This document shows positions 1 through 7,708 of a stretch of 63,416 nucleotides of DNA, piece by piece. A program made the position numbers and the translations under genes. The stretch lies in assembly GCA_002453155.1 (NCBI GenBank), contig DKGG01000005.1, positions 89,781-153,196 on the forward strand. Reading direction: 5' to 3'. The stretch is from Bdellovibrionaceae bacterium UBA6776. Its GTDB lineage: Bacteria > Bdellovibrionota > Bdellovibrionia > Bdellovibrionales > UBA1609. The notes below the pieces were generated by a model. The model did not search any database. It worked only from the letters and a program-made list of their open reading frames with translations, and was not told the DNA's origin. Position 1 is the first letter of the stretch. Every line of letters begins with the position of its first letter.

Positions 1-214
1 TGTCGTTTTGGATTTCAGATCTTTGAAAGAGAATTCTGAGTGGTGTTTCATTTGATCAAACATTTCTCCAGGCGCCTATAAATTGAAAACGTAAAATATC
101 ACCGGATCCGCAGATTCCATGAACTCAGCAGGCAAATACTTCCCTGCATAGACTCACAAGAACTTTTCTTTCAGATAAAACACCACCGGTTTCCATGAGG
201 CCAGCTTTTACAAT
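1..214. repeat. Degenerate HNH-associated repeat segment
   Basis: No open reading frame with coding character is visible here. Positions 66-82 carry CTCCAGGCGCCTATAAA, a motif that recurs next to every copy of the HNH element in this window. Positions 153-201 align with 50138-50184 downstream of the second HNH gene (shared CTCACAAGAA, TTTTCTTTC and a terminal TGAGG). This is a rearranged copy of the same repeat family, cut off by the window edge, so its outer boundary is unknown. Confidence 0.6.
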
Positions 215-353
215 TGAATCACTTGTTAATTCAAAGATTCAGAGACAAGGACCTCCAGCAAGCAGGATGCGATTTGCCCGAAAGGCAAATGCTGGAAGAA
301 CCCACGGAAGGGTGTGTCCGGTTCTATGAATCTTTGAATTAACAAGTGATTCA
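215..353 (+). ncRNA. Candidate structured RNA, copy A (HNH-associated)
   Basis: A perfect 27-bp inverted repeat (215-241 with 327-353) closes a structured core at 249-319. Inside are GGAC/GTCC (249-252/316-319), CCAGCA/TGCTGG (255-260/290-295), the invariant AGCAGGATGCG (261-271), hairpin TTTGCC-CGAAA-GGCAAA (273-289) and the 14-nt hairpin 300-313 with apical GG. The same helices occur in copies B (48654-48768) and C (50292-50415) with compensatory changes. It lies about 270 nt upstream of the first HNH gene. The transcribed strand is not proven; plus is assumed because it is co-oriented with the HNH gene. I recognise no known RNA family. Confidence 0.75.
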
Positions 354-602
354 TCTCCAGGTGCCTACGAAACGTTGCGGTGAGAATTACTTTTTTTGAA
401 AATTAAATTGACGGGTATTTTTTTAATTTTACTTAAACGATTAAGAACATCTAAATCATTTGCTGAAGCCCTTCCAAACTTCCCAATAACCTCATTGATC
501 AATTTCTTTTTTATTCGTGGGAACCGACTCGACGGAAACTTAACCCGCTCACCAGAACACTGCTAGAAGCTAAAATCCGAAAATAAAAACCCATGGTAAT
601 CT
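354..602 (+). other. Conserved leader between structured RNA and HNH gene
   Basis: This non-coding stretch matches the leader of the second HNH gene in separate blocks: the boundary motif CCAGGTGCCTACGAAA (357-372) followed by CGTTGCGG, then a T-run and a block with GACGGGT, and finally AAACCCATGGTAAT just before the ribosome binding site. The middle (about 420-570) is A/T-rich and not conserved. No convincing promoter was identified by eye. Confidence 0.5.
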
Positions 603-620
603 TCTTTCAAAGAAAGAGGA
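603..620 (+). promoter_or_regulatory. Conserved hairpin overlapping the ribosome binding site of HNH gene 1
   Basis: TCTTTC-AAA-GAAAGA (603-617) can fold into a 6-bp hairpin whose 3' arm overlaps the Shine-Dalgarno GAGGA (616-620), just before the ATG at 624. The same arrangement with a 4-nt loop precedes the second HNH gene (49091-49110). Sequestration of the ribosome binding site would limit translation; this is inferred from the fold only. Confidence 0.5.
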
Positions 621-623
621 CCT

Positions 624-1424
624 ATGAAATTACACTTTGAGCTTCTTGAACTTCGACAAAAAGAAAAGCGAATCACTTCAGAAATCCTTAACAAACTTCA
701 AGAAATGGAAGACCAAAAAGCCTACTTAAAAATGGGACACCCTTCCCTTTTCGACTACCTGGCTCGAGGACTTGGTTACTCGGAAGCCACCGCTTACCAA
801 CGCCAAGCTTGTGTCCGCTTGGCAAAAGAAGTTCCAGAGATCAAACAAAAAATCGACCAAGGAAGTCTGACTCTGTCTGCCGTAACCACAGCATTTAAGC
901 ATCTTCGAAAAAAGCCGGTGGCAGAAAAAAGAAAAGTTTTAAAATCCATGGAGAACAAATCTTCTCGCGAAGTGAAGGCCATGTTTTTGGAACCCACTCC
1001 GACCCTCAAGATCAAAAAAACAGAATACAAAGACAAAGTGCATTTGAGATTGGAACTGTCCCATGAACAAAATAGAAAGCTTGAACAATTGAAAGCTCTA
1101 AAATCACACACCCACAATATAGAAGGTCTTTTGATGGACTTGATTGAAAAAGAACTCAAATCTTATGAAAATGTTCAGAGGAAATCTTCAAAATCCACTG
1201 AGAGCAAAGAGTTTGGCACATCAAAATCGAAAAACCTTCGGCAGATTTCCAAGCGCCTACGAAATGACGTGTTGAAGACGGCAAATTACAGATGCCAATT
1301 CCCAGGTTGCGAATCGGATCATTTTTTACAGATGGATCACATTTTTCCCGTAAGAAACGGAGGCGATCAACGCCGGAGCAACCTTCAAATCCTTTGCGCC
1401 CGTCACAACCAATGGAAGGGGTGA
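624..1424 (+). CDS. HNH endonuclease, repeat-associated, copy 1
   Basis: A 266-residue protein with a basic, helical N-terminal part (about 1-180; DNA-binding or dimerisation inferred) and a C-terminal HNH nuclease domain (about 218-266). The HNH part shows a Cys pair (RCQFPGC), the catalytic DH in LQMDHIFPV, the Asn in RRSNLQ and a final CARHN, as in zinc-bound HNH nucleases. There is no RuvC or bridge-helix region, so it is not IscB or Cas9-like. A paralogue of identical length lies at 49113-49913, most different in the linker at about 180-215. Start ATG follows GAGGA. Being preceded by a structured RNA and shared repeats suggests a mobile or selfish element; the cellular function is unknown. 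Confidence 0.85.
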   Translation: MKLHFELLELRQKEKRITSEILNKLQEMEDQKAYLKMGHPSLFDYLARGLGYSEATAYQRQACVRLAKEVPEIKQKIDQGSLTLSAVTTAFKHLRKKPVAEKRKVLKSMENKSSREVKAMFLEPTPTLKIKKTEYKDKVHLRLELSHEQNRKLEQLKALKSHTHNIEGLLMDLIEKELKSYENVQRKSSKSTESKEFGTSKSKNLRQISKRLRNDVLKTANYRCQFPGCESDHFLQMDHIFPVRNGGDQRRSNLQILCARHNQWKG

Positions 1425-1434
1425 AGCCGAAGCC

Positions 1435-1785
1435 TCAGTCCTTTGGATCTTTCTTTAAGATCTCAATTTCTGCATTGATCTTGAACTTGTGAGTTTCCGC
1501 AAAACGGGCCACTTCTTTAACGATGTCGATTTTAGAAATCAATCGCATGGTTTCATTGCCAATGCGGTTGACCAACTCTTCTTTGGATTTGTTGGCGCCT
1601 TGAAGAACCATGTTCAACACGTCCTTAGGAAGCTTCAATTCCGACAACTGAGAGCGCACCGCCTCTTCAGTTAAAAAGGCTGCCCCCAAACCCGTCACCA
1701 TCAATCTTCTGACAATTTCAGCCACCTTAGGAAGATCTTTGGAGTTTCCCGAGTCCCCATCAAAGGGATCAAAATCATCGGCCAT
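1435..1785 (-). CDS. Small acidic helical protein, phasin-like
   Basis: About 116 residues from ATG at 1785 (a GTG three codons upstream is the alternative). It has an acidic N-terminus (MADDFDPFDGD) followed by helices resembling small phasin-like or coiled-coil proteins: LMVTGLGAAFLTEEAVRSQL, then KEELVNRIGNETMRLI. No catalytic motif is visible. The start overlaps the end of the SRPBCC gene by 11 nt, indicating translational coupling and a shared operon. The phasin resemblance is weak and the function is unassigned. Confidence 0.6.
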   Translation of the reverse strand: MADDFDPFDGDSGNSKDLPKVAEIVRRLMVTGLGAAFLTEEAVRSQLSELKLPKDVLNMVLQGANKSKEELVNRIGNETMRLISKIDIVKEVARFAETHKFKINAEIEILKKDPKD

Positions 1786-2209
1786 ACAGCTCACTCACTC
1801 TCTTCTTATAAGACTTCATCATATTGGGAAGATTCACATTGACCAAAGCTTTGGCCACCGGACCTGGAACAAAAATTTTAAAAGTGGCATCCACCTCGTA
1901 GTGCGCCTTGGTTTTCCCACCAGGCGCTTCTTCCAAAAGCCATTTTCCATTGGAGGTTTTAAAGACATCCCCTGAATCCAAGCTCCACTCCACTTTTTTG
2001 TTGGGCTCTTCTTGAAGCTTTAAGGTGTAAGAAAAAGTCTTGATCAAAGAGACTTTGAACTCCACCTTTTTGACTTCCCCTTTGTCCTCAACAATTTTGC
2101 AATCACTGACTTCGTCCAAAAATTTGGGATAATTCTCATAGTCCGAAATGATTTTATAAAACTGTTCGGGCGTACAATCGAAAATCTCGGTGGTGGATGC
2201 GGCTGCCAT
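1775..2209 (-). CDS. SRPBCC (START-like / RatA-COQ10 type) protein
   Basis: 144 residues fitting the SRPBCC hydrophobic-pocket fold: N-terminal strand (TEIFDCTPEQFYKII), the loop with DYENYPKFLDEVSDC typical of the RatA/COQ10 group, central strands (KTFSYTLKLQEEPNKKVEW) and a long C-terminal helix (NLPNMMKSYKKRVSELYG). Such proteins bind lipids or quinones or act as small regulators; the ligand cannot be told here. Its ATG follows the TAA of the upstream gene directly (TAAATG), with a GGAG ribosome site inside that gene's end, so the two are co-translated. Confidence 0.75.
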   Translation of the reverse strand: MAAASTTEIFDCTPEQFYKIISDYENYPKFLDEVSDCKIVEDKGEVKKVEFKVSLIKTFSYTLKLQEEPNKKVEWSLDSGDVFKTSNGKWLLEEAPGGKTKAHYEVDATFKIFVPGPVAKALVNVNLPNMMKSYKKRVSELYGR

Positions 2210-2713
2210 TTATTCTCCTTGCTGCGGGATACAGTGATCCAAAGCTTCCATCAGTTGTTCAAAATTTCGCGACACATAGTCCGCGTTGTCATAAGCAATG
2301 TCCGTCAATTCTAAGATGGAGTTGGCGCCTTCTTCAAGGGGCACAAAAAGACCTGTGGGAAGGGACGCCTGTTTCCCTTCAAGAGGCTTCAAGTCCGCAT
2401 GCCACCCTTCGATGACCTCTGCCCCCTGCTGCATAAACGTGATCAGCGAGTATTGGCTTTCATCGATGATTTTTTTTAAAGCTTCCATTCGATCGCGAAT
2501 TTCAGAACATTTTGGCGCTTCCGGCCCATCATCCGCAGGATCAAAAGAAAATTGAGGATGATTGGGGAAGGATTTTAGGGGCTGGGCCTGTGAGTTTTGA
2601 GTGATCAGCAGAGACAACAAAACAATTAAGGTGACCGCACAACTTGAAGCCGTTTTCTTTAAGAGCTCCATTCTCTTATAAAAAGGTCGCTCTATGAGGT
2701 GTTTGAAATCCAT
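2210..2713 (-). CDS. Exported protein of unknown function
   Basis: 167 residues with an N-terminal signal sequence: basic residues, a hydrophobic run (AVTLIVLLSLLITQ) and a likely cleavage after NSQAQ. The mature part is soluble with two cysteines (KCSEIRD and DHCIPQQ) and looks helical. The ATG at 2713 has a purine-rich GAGGGGG upstream; an internal Met at 2671 would give a more typical short signal peptide. It heads the three-gene minus-strand operon ending at 1435. I do not recognise the family. Confidence 0.65.
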   Translation of the reverse strand: MDFKHLIERPFYKRMELLKKTASSCAVTLIVLLSLLITQNSQAQPLKSFPNHPQFSFDPADDGPEAPKCSEIRDRMEALKKIIDESQYSLITFMQQGAEVIEGWHADLKPLEGKQASLPTGLFVPLEEGANSILELTDIAYDNADYVSRNFEQLMEALDHCIPQQGE

Positions 2714-3075
2714 AATTTAGCCCCCTCTTTTCCCCTCAAGGTTAGAAAGGAATGCCCACAAAGCCCACCCGGAATGCGGCGACTGTGAGAACTGTCTATA
2801 TGTGGATACTCTTATCACCAGATAAATCCTCAGCAGGCTCCCACACCGCACTCCGACGTCGGAGTTGGAATTTTCCTCATTCAAATCGCCAAATCAGCTT
2901 GGCTTTCGTTTGCCCCGAAACGGCCCAAATCGGCGGAATTGTCCTTGGCTCATTTTCAGCACCTCCACAAACCGCGGTGACAATTTAGGGCTCAAAAGGT
3001 CCTCAAACTCACTTTTTTTCAACCTGAGGGCCGGCGAAGTCTTTGCACCACAGGAGCCTGAGAAGGAGCGCTATC
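2714..3075. other. Intergenic region with a 16-bp palindrome
   Basis: This divergent intergenic region separates the minus-strand operon from the VWA lipoprotein gene. The only clear element is a perfect 16-bp palindrome ACTCCGACGTCGGAGT at 2850-2865, a possible operator. Short reading frames here lack coding support. No RNA gene or repeat was recognised. Confidence 0.4.
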
Positions 3076-4626
3076 ATGTCACCGTCACATTTAAAATGGA
3101 TTCAACCCCTCGCCGCATTGGTCTTTTTGGCCGGTTGCCAAAAGGCTCGGATGACCACCGTTGAACCTCAGCCCACTCCTGTGCCCGTTGCCACTCAGGT
3201 TCAACCTCCTGCTCCCACACCCATTCCTCCAACTCCGGCCATTCCCTTGCCCGACAGTCACAGACACAAGAAAAAGCACCACCACAGACCCATCATCATC
3301 GGCGAAGATCCGCGACCTCCCGAGTTCCACCCCACTCCGGGTGAACCCATGGATCCAGGAGGAGAGTTTGATACCGATATCTTTCGCCAAAATTCTCAAA
3401 CCGGAACCGAAACTTCCACAAAAGGCGGAAAAAACAAGGTGGATTGGTTTGAACAGGATCACGTGGATCCACGTCTTAAAAAATGTGGAGAAAACTGCCC
3501 TCCCGAAAAACCCAAACAACCTAAAATTGTTGAGTCCTGCGAAAATGTGAAATTGCCAAGTGCTCCAACAAATAAAAAATTGGATGTGCTTTTTGTGGTG
3601 GACACCTCCGCGTCCTTTTTTGACGAGTTGGTGAAAATCACCAGTCAAATGGATGAGTTCATTAAAAACTTAAAGCCCGATGTGGATTACCAAATTGCAG
3701 TGCTTCCTGCACATGGACCTAAAGGTCCTTACTTCGGACGCATCTACAGTGATGTAATCACCTACCGGGGCATTCAAGGCTCCCGTGCGGCCACCGCTCA
3801 ATTGGTAGATACGATTAAAAAACTCTTTAGCGACAAATCCGCAAAAGACCCTTCCTACTCCATTGGTGAAACTGGAATGCTCAGTCTTTACGCCTCCATC
3901 GCCATGAAAAGTCGACTGAACGAAAACTTGCGCAAAGGTTTTTACAGAGACGATGCGTCCTTGGCTGTGATCTTTGTCGCAGATGAGAACGATGCCTGCT
4001 ACCAATACAAGCCCGGCGAGACTCCACATATGGATGATTACGGGAATAAAAAAGAAAAACTCGCCTTTGAAAAAGAATGCGTTTACCACAACGGACGACG
4101 GTTTCAACCCATTCACGTGGCTTGGCGCTTGAATGAACTCAAAGGAAACTTGCCCGTCATTATCACCGGACTGGTATACACTTCGAACAACATCCCAAAA
4201 ACTTCGGGCAAATATCACAAAGAAAAAGAATTGGGACACGGATACTTGGATCTGATTGAAGGCCCTGGAAAAGGTTTGCCTGTGGATTTGGCCAACCCTG
4301 ATTTTGGAGCTTCCCTAGCAAAACTCGGTCAGTTCTCGCAGTTTCGGATGCAATATCCCAATCAGTACAGCTGTGTCACTTCGGTTCCTAAAAAGGAAAT
4401 TGATTTGGATTCCTTTAAAATTACTTTGGAGAAAAACGGACGCACTTTGGGAGTGTTTTACACCGGTTGCAAATCCGATCCTTCAAAGTGTCCTGCCGGA
4501 TCCCACGCGGCTGGCGCAGAACGGGTGCAAAAGAATCCTTACGTTCAGATTGCTCCAAACATGGACGCCTTCCACAAGTTGGCGCGCCCGGGTGCCACAC
4601 TCAAAATGTCCTTCCGCCGCAAATAA
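3076..4626 (+). CDS. Lipoprotein with von Willebrand factor A domain
   Basis: 516 residues. The start is ATG at 3076, 8 nt after GAAGGAG; the reading frame opens earlier. The N-terminus is a lipoprotein signal with lipobox LAGC (Cys21), followed by a Pro/Thr-rich linker and a His/Lys-rich stretch. A VWA domain begins near residue 170 with the metal-ion motif DTSAS (Asp176). VWA domains mediate metal-dependent protein contacts; in lipoproteins they usually face the periplasm or surface. A second VWA lipoprotein at 47468-48532 has a similar DNSAS motif. Partner unknown. Confidence 0.8.
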   Translation: MSPSHLKWIQPLAALVFLAGCQKARMTTVEPQPTPVPVATQVQPPAPTPIPPTPAIPLPDSHRHKKKHHHRPIIIGEDPRPPEFHPTPGEPMDPGGEFDTDIFRQNSQTGTETSTKGGKNKVDWFEQDHVDPRLKKCGENCPPEKPKQPKIVESCENVKLPSAPTNKKLDVLFVVDTSASFFDELVKITSQMDEFIKNLKPDVDYQIAVLPAHGPKGPYFGRIYSDVITYRGIQGSRAATAQLVDTIKKLFSDKSAKDPSYSIGETGMLSLYASIAMKSRLNENLRKGFYRDDASLAVIFVADENDACYQYKPGETPHMDDYGNKKEKLAFEKECVYHNGRRFQPIHVAWRLNELKGNLPVIITGLVYTSNNIPKTSGKYHKEKELGHGYLDLIEGPGKGLPVDLANPDFGASLAKLGQFSQFRMQYPNQYSCVTSVPKKEIDLDSFKITLEKNGRTLGVFYTGCKSDPSKCPAGSHAAGAERVQKNPYVQIAPNMDAFHKLARPGATLKMSFRRK

Positions 4627-4638
4627 TCCTTAGCACCT

Positions 4639-6006
4639 TTAGCGGGAGACTTGAAATTCCACGCGGCGGTTGATGGCACGGCCTTGAAAGTTTCCGTTGT
4701 CTGCAATGGGTTGAGACTCGCCTAAGCCCACAGCGACCACTTTGTTTCCGGGAAGCCCCATGGAAACCAAAACCTTTCGCACCATTTGCGCCCGCTTCAA
4801 ACTGAGCTTTTGGTTGTACGCCTCGCTACCCACGGAATCCGTGTGCCCCTCAATGATCAAACGCTTAAATCCCGCCGGCCCCATCAAATAATCCACAAAC
4901 TCTTGCAGGCTTTGCTTTGCATAGGGATGAACCGTCGCCGAATTGAATTCAAATAATATATCGCGCGCCCGAAAGGTTTCCTTCTTTAAAGGCTTCCCTT
5001 TGATCGCGTAAGGATTGTCGTAAAAGAAATCCTCCTCACTGGAGTCTTCACGGGTTTCATCCACACGATAAATCACCGGCTCTTTTTCTTGACCATAGAG
5101 AGGCCCAAGCACCCAATTGATTCCCGTATAAATTCTCCAGTCCGGAGAAGACGTACCGTGAATCACTTCCGTTCCAAATCCTCCATGAAGGGCAATGCTT
5201 CGATTCACATCCCACTTTGCCCCAAGCAAAGCTTCCAGTGACGACAAATCCCGATCCGAAGCAAAAACTGTGTCCTTCATGGGATAACTTCCAAAAAGCT
5301 CACCGATCACTTTCACATCGTACGAAGGAATCAAATAGCTGACTGCAGCCGATGCAATCAACTGGTCCCCCAAAGGTTCAATGGGAACATTTGGCAATTT
5401 GTCCCCCGGTTGGCGCAAGCGGTATCCAATATTTCCACCCAAAGCCCACACTCCTTCCAAAGTGGTGTCTCCCGCCAACTCAAAGTTAAACGTGGGCCCT
5501 GGATTGGAGCCCGCAAACGGATTGTCTACAATTTGATTTAAGTTGAAAGAAACCACAGCAGCCAAACCTTGGGCGTCGTTTCCTAAAAATCTGTACTTGG
5601 TGTTTCCTCGAAATTCCGTCAATCCAGTTTCCGCAAACTGTCCCCGGAAGGCGGCCACATCACTGGTGACACTTTGAGAAAGCAGCATGGGCACACTGAA
5701 ACCCACATCCCAATTTCTTAAAATTCCAAAACCCACGTTCATGTCTGCGGACAAAAGAGAGTCTTGAAAATTGGTGCGTGTTTGAGTGGTGGTGTCTTCA
5801 TGATTGGGAAGAGAGTTCACCGCATAATTCAAAAACAATCCGAAATTTAAAATTCCAGGCTTCAAAGTTTCTGAAGAGTGAACGGTGACGAAATCCAAAC
5901 CATTGGTGGTGGGATTGAAGTTCTGAGTGTCCGCACCCACCACGTTGGCATAACTTGAGTTCATCCAAAGAAGGAAAAGACTTAAGAGCAAAAGATGTTT
6001 TTTCAT
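4639..6006 (-). CDS. OmpA-family outer membrane protein (beta-barrel plus peptidoglycan-binding domain)
   Basis: About 455 residues from ATG at 6006 with signal peptide MKKHLLLLSLFLLWMNSSYA. The middle (about 25-300) is barrel-like with repeated aromatic-ended strands. The C-terminal OmpA domain shows FEFNSATVHPYAKQSL, IIEGHTDSVGSEAYN and SLKRAQMVRKVL with NRRVEFQV, the residues that bind diaminopimelate in peptidoglycan. It therefore tethers the outer membrane to the wall. The gene converges on the VWA lipoprotein gene. Confidence 0.85.
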   Translation of the reverse strand: MKKHLLLLSLFLLWMNSSYANVVGADTQNFNPTTNGLDFVTVHSSETLKPGILNFGLFLNYAVNSLPNHEDTTTQTRTNFQDSLLSADMNVGFGILRNWDVGFSVPMLLSQSVTSDVAAFRGQFAETGLTEFRGNTKYRFLGNDAQGLAAVVSFNLNQIVDNPFAGSNPGPTFNFELAGDTTLEGVWALGGNIGYRLRQPGDKLPNVPIEPLGDQLIASAAVSYLIPSYDVKVIGELFGSYPMKDTVFASDRDLSSLEALLGAKWDVNRSIALHGGFGTEVIHGTSSPDWRIYTGINWVLGPLYGQEKEPVIYRVDETREDSSEEDFFYDNPYAIKGKPLKKETFRARDILFEFNSATVHPYAKQSLQEFVDYLMGPAGFKRLIIEGHTDSVGSEAYNQKLSLKRAQMVRKVLVSMGLPGNKVVAVGLGESQPIADNGNFQGRAINRRVEFQVSR

Positions 6007-6048
6007 AGCTTCAAGTCTTGTCAAAGATCTGCCACTTGGCAAGACCAG

Positions 6049-6336
6049 CTATTTTTTCTTGAAAAGCGCCTCCGCGGCACTCATGAGATCTTCTTTTTTC
6101 TCTTTCACAGAGCGAGAGCCGCCGCCTTGAAAGTAATCACAACGGTTGGCCCGCTCTTTTTCCAAAACCACTTCGGCAGAGGGCTCCCGGCATTCGTTGT
6201 AAGCGCCAGGATCATAAAACTGGCAATTCTTGCAAACATGGACATCTTCGCCACACTTTTCACACTCTTCGCGAATTCCCACGCGCTCTGGAAACTGCAG
6301 CAAAGTTCCACATTTGAAACAACTAAACTCAATCAC
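6049..6336 (-). CDS. Small zinc-ribbon protein
   Basis: 95 residues with several CxxC knuckles: CFKCGTLL, EECEKCGED and VCKNCQFYDPGAYNECREP, then a charged helical tail. The cysteine spacing indicates two zinc sites. The product is cytoplasmic, with no signal peptide. It lies 2 nt downstream of glpX and is probably in its operon. The function is unknown; small proteins of this type are often nucleic-acid or protein-binding. Confidence 0.75.
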   Translation of the reverse strand: MIEFSCFKCGTLLQFPERVGIREECEKCGEDVHVCKNCQFYDPGAYNECREPSAEVVLEKERANRCDYFQGGGSRSVKEKKEDLMSAAEALFKKK

Positions 6337-6338
6337 TC

Positions 6339-7304
6339 TTAAAGGCTCTTCTTTGAAAAATTATGTTCCGCAAATACGCGGCGAACGGTGCCGGTTTGAG
6401 ATCTCATCACAATGGACTCGGTTTGACCGCGCCCTTCCGGAAGCCAACGCACTCCTTTGAGCAATGGCCCATCCGTGACACCCGTTGCACAAAACATCAC
6501 AGAACCTTTCGCAAGTTCTTCCAAAGTAAAAATCTTTCCCAAGTCCGATTCACTCAGTCCCATCTTCAAAGCGCGGGCTTTTTCCTCGTCGTTGCGAAAA
6601 CACAATCGACCTTGAAAATCTCCACCCAAACACTTTAAGGCGGCCGCAGTGATCACTCCTTCAGGAGCGCCACCGGTTCCAAGCAGCAAGTCGATTCCCG
6701 AGTCCTCGGAACACGGAGCAATTCCCGCAGAAACATCACCGTCACCAATCAAGTGAATGCGCGCTCCACACTCTCTCACTTCGCGAATCAATTTCTCATG
6801 ACGAGGACGATCCAAAATCACAACGGTCACTTCATCCACATTCTTGCCCAAAGCCTCGGCCACGCGCTCGATGTTTTCCTTGGGAGTCAAATCCAATGAA
6901 ATTTTGCCCTTGGCCGCAGGCCCACACGCAATCTTTTCCATATATGTGTCTGGCGCATGAAGGAAGTTTCCTCTCTCCGCAACCGCAATCACAGAGATCG
7001 AACCCACTCCGCCGGTGGCGCAAATGGTCGTTCCTTCCAAGGGATCCAAAGCAATGTCCACCGAGGGAGCATCTGTGCCCTTCTTCCCCACGGTTTCACC
7101 AATGTAGAGCATGGGAGCTTCATCCCGCTCACCTTCTCCAATCACCACAGTTCCATCCACATTCACAGAATCAAAGGCCCTTCTCATGGCATCGACGGCC
7201 GCTTGATCTGCAGCCTTTTCATCTCCGCGCCCCATAAAACGACTGCTTGCAATGGCTGCAGCCTCGGTGATTCGAACAAATTCTAAAGCAAGGTTTCTAT
7301 CCAT
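6339..7304 (-). CDS. glpX: Fructose-1,6-bisphosphatase class II
   Basis: 321 residues; hydrolyses fructose-1,6-bisphosphate in gluconeogenesis. GlpX hallmarks are clear: AADQAAVDAMR, VVIGEGERDEAPML, ALDPLEGTTICA (metal-binding DPLEGT) and LLGTGGAPEGVITAAAL. The start is ATG at 7304 with GGAG upstream; the longer frame beginning at 7349 lacks support. The start overlaps the end of the thioesterase gene by 22 nt, so translation is coupled. Gluconeogenesis would suit growth on amino acids and lipids. Confidence 0.95.
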   Translation of the reverse strand: MDRNLALEFVRITEAAAIASSRFMGRGDEKAADQAAVDAMRRAFDSVNVDGTVVIGEGERDEAPMLYIGETVGKKGTDAPSVDIALDPLEGTTICATGGVGSISVIAVAERGNFLHAPDTYMEKIACGPAAKGKISLDLTPKENIERVAEALGKNVDEVTVVILDRPRHEKLIREVRECGARIHLIGDGDVSAGIAPCSEDSGIDLLLGTGGAPEGVITAAALKCLGGDFQGRLCFRNDEEKARALKMGLSESDLGKIFTLEELAKGSVMFCATGVTDGPLLKGVRWLPEGRGQTESIVMRSQTGTVRRVFAEHNFSKKSL

Positions 7305-7708
7305 TTCTGTTTCTCCACAAAGTCGATGAATCGTTTTTCGGGGCGACATGGCTTCAAATCCCCATCCAACAGCACGTGCAGGGTGGAGCCTCGAGCGATG
7401 ACCTGATTTTCAGGCTTTTTATAGATCACATATTGAAACTCAATTTTCAATCGAAGAACTCGCGTTTGCAGTCGAATTTCCAGCTCATCCCCAAACCGAC
7501 TGGGTCCGTCATGAAACACTTGAGAGTGAAGAACGGCCAACATCCGATCCGCTTGGGGAAAATGAGTGCTTTCAAGGCCGGCCCACCGCAACCAATCCAC
7601 ACGGGCTTCCTCAAAATATTTCAGATAATTGACGTGATGAACCACGCCCATCACATCCGTTTCATGGAACTGCACCCGTCTCAAAAATCGGTATTCATTC
7701 TCAATCAT
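7283..7708 (-). CDS. YbgC-type acyl-CoA thioesterase (hotdog fold)
   Basis: 141 residues with the 4HBT-family signature near the N-terminus: VQFHETDVMGVVHHVNYLKY, where the Asp is catalytic, followed by FEEARVDWLRWAG. Such enzymes hydrolyse short- or medium-chain acyl-CoAs. The start overlaps the PilZ gene stop by 4 nt and its end overlaps glpX, so it sits in a tight operon. In many Gram-negatives ybgC lies beside tol-pal; that context is absent here, leaving the substrate unassigned. Confidence 0.88.
   Translation of the reverse strand: MIENEYRFLRRVQFHETDVMGVVHHVNYLKYFEEARVDWLRWAGLESTHFPQADRMLAVLHSQVFHDGPSRFGDELEIRLQTRVLRLKIEFQYVIYKKPENQVIARGSTLHVLLDGDLKPCRPEKRFIDFVEKQKWIETLL

Noticed and set aside
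794..1159. Reading frame antisense to HNH gene 1
   Set aside because: It mirrors a well-supported HNH gene; no ribosome site or family features.
215..1424. The HNH element as an IscB/HEARO (omega RNA) locus
   Set aside because: The ORF is 266 residues with only an HNH domain and no RuvC or bridge helix, and its structured RNA is made of short helices I cannot match to HEARO. The comparison is kept only as a precedent.
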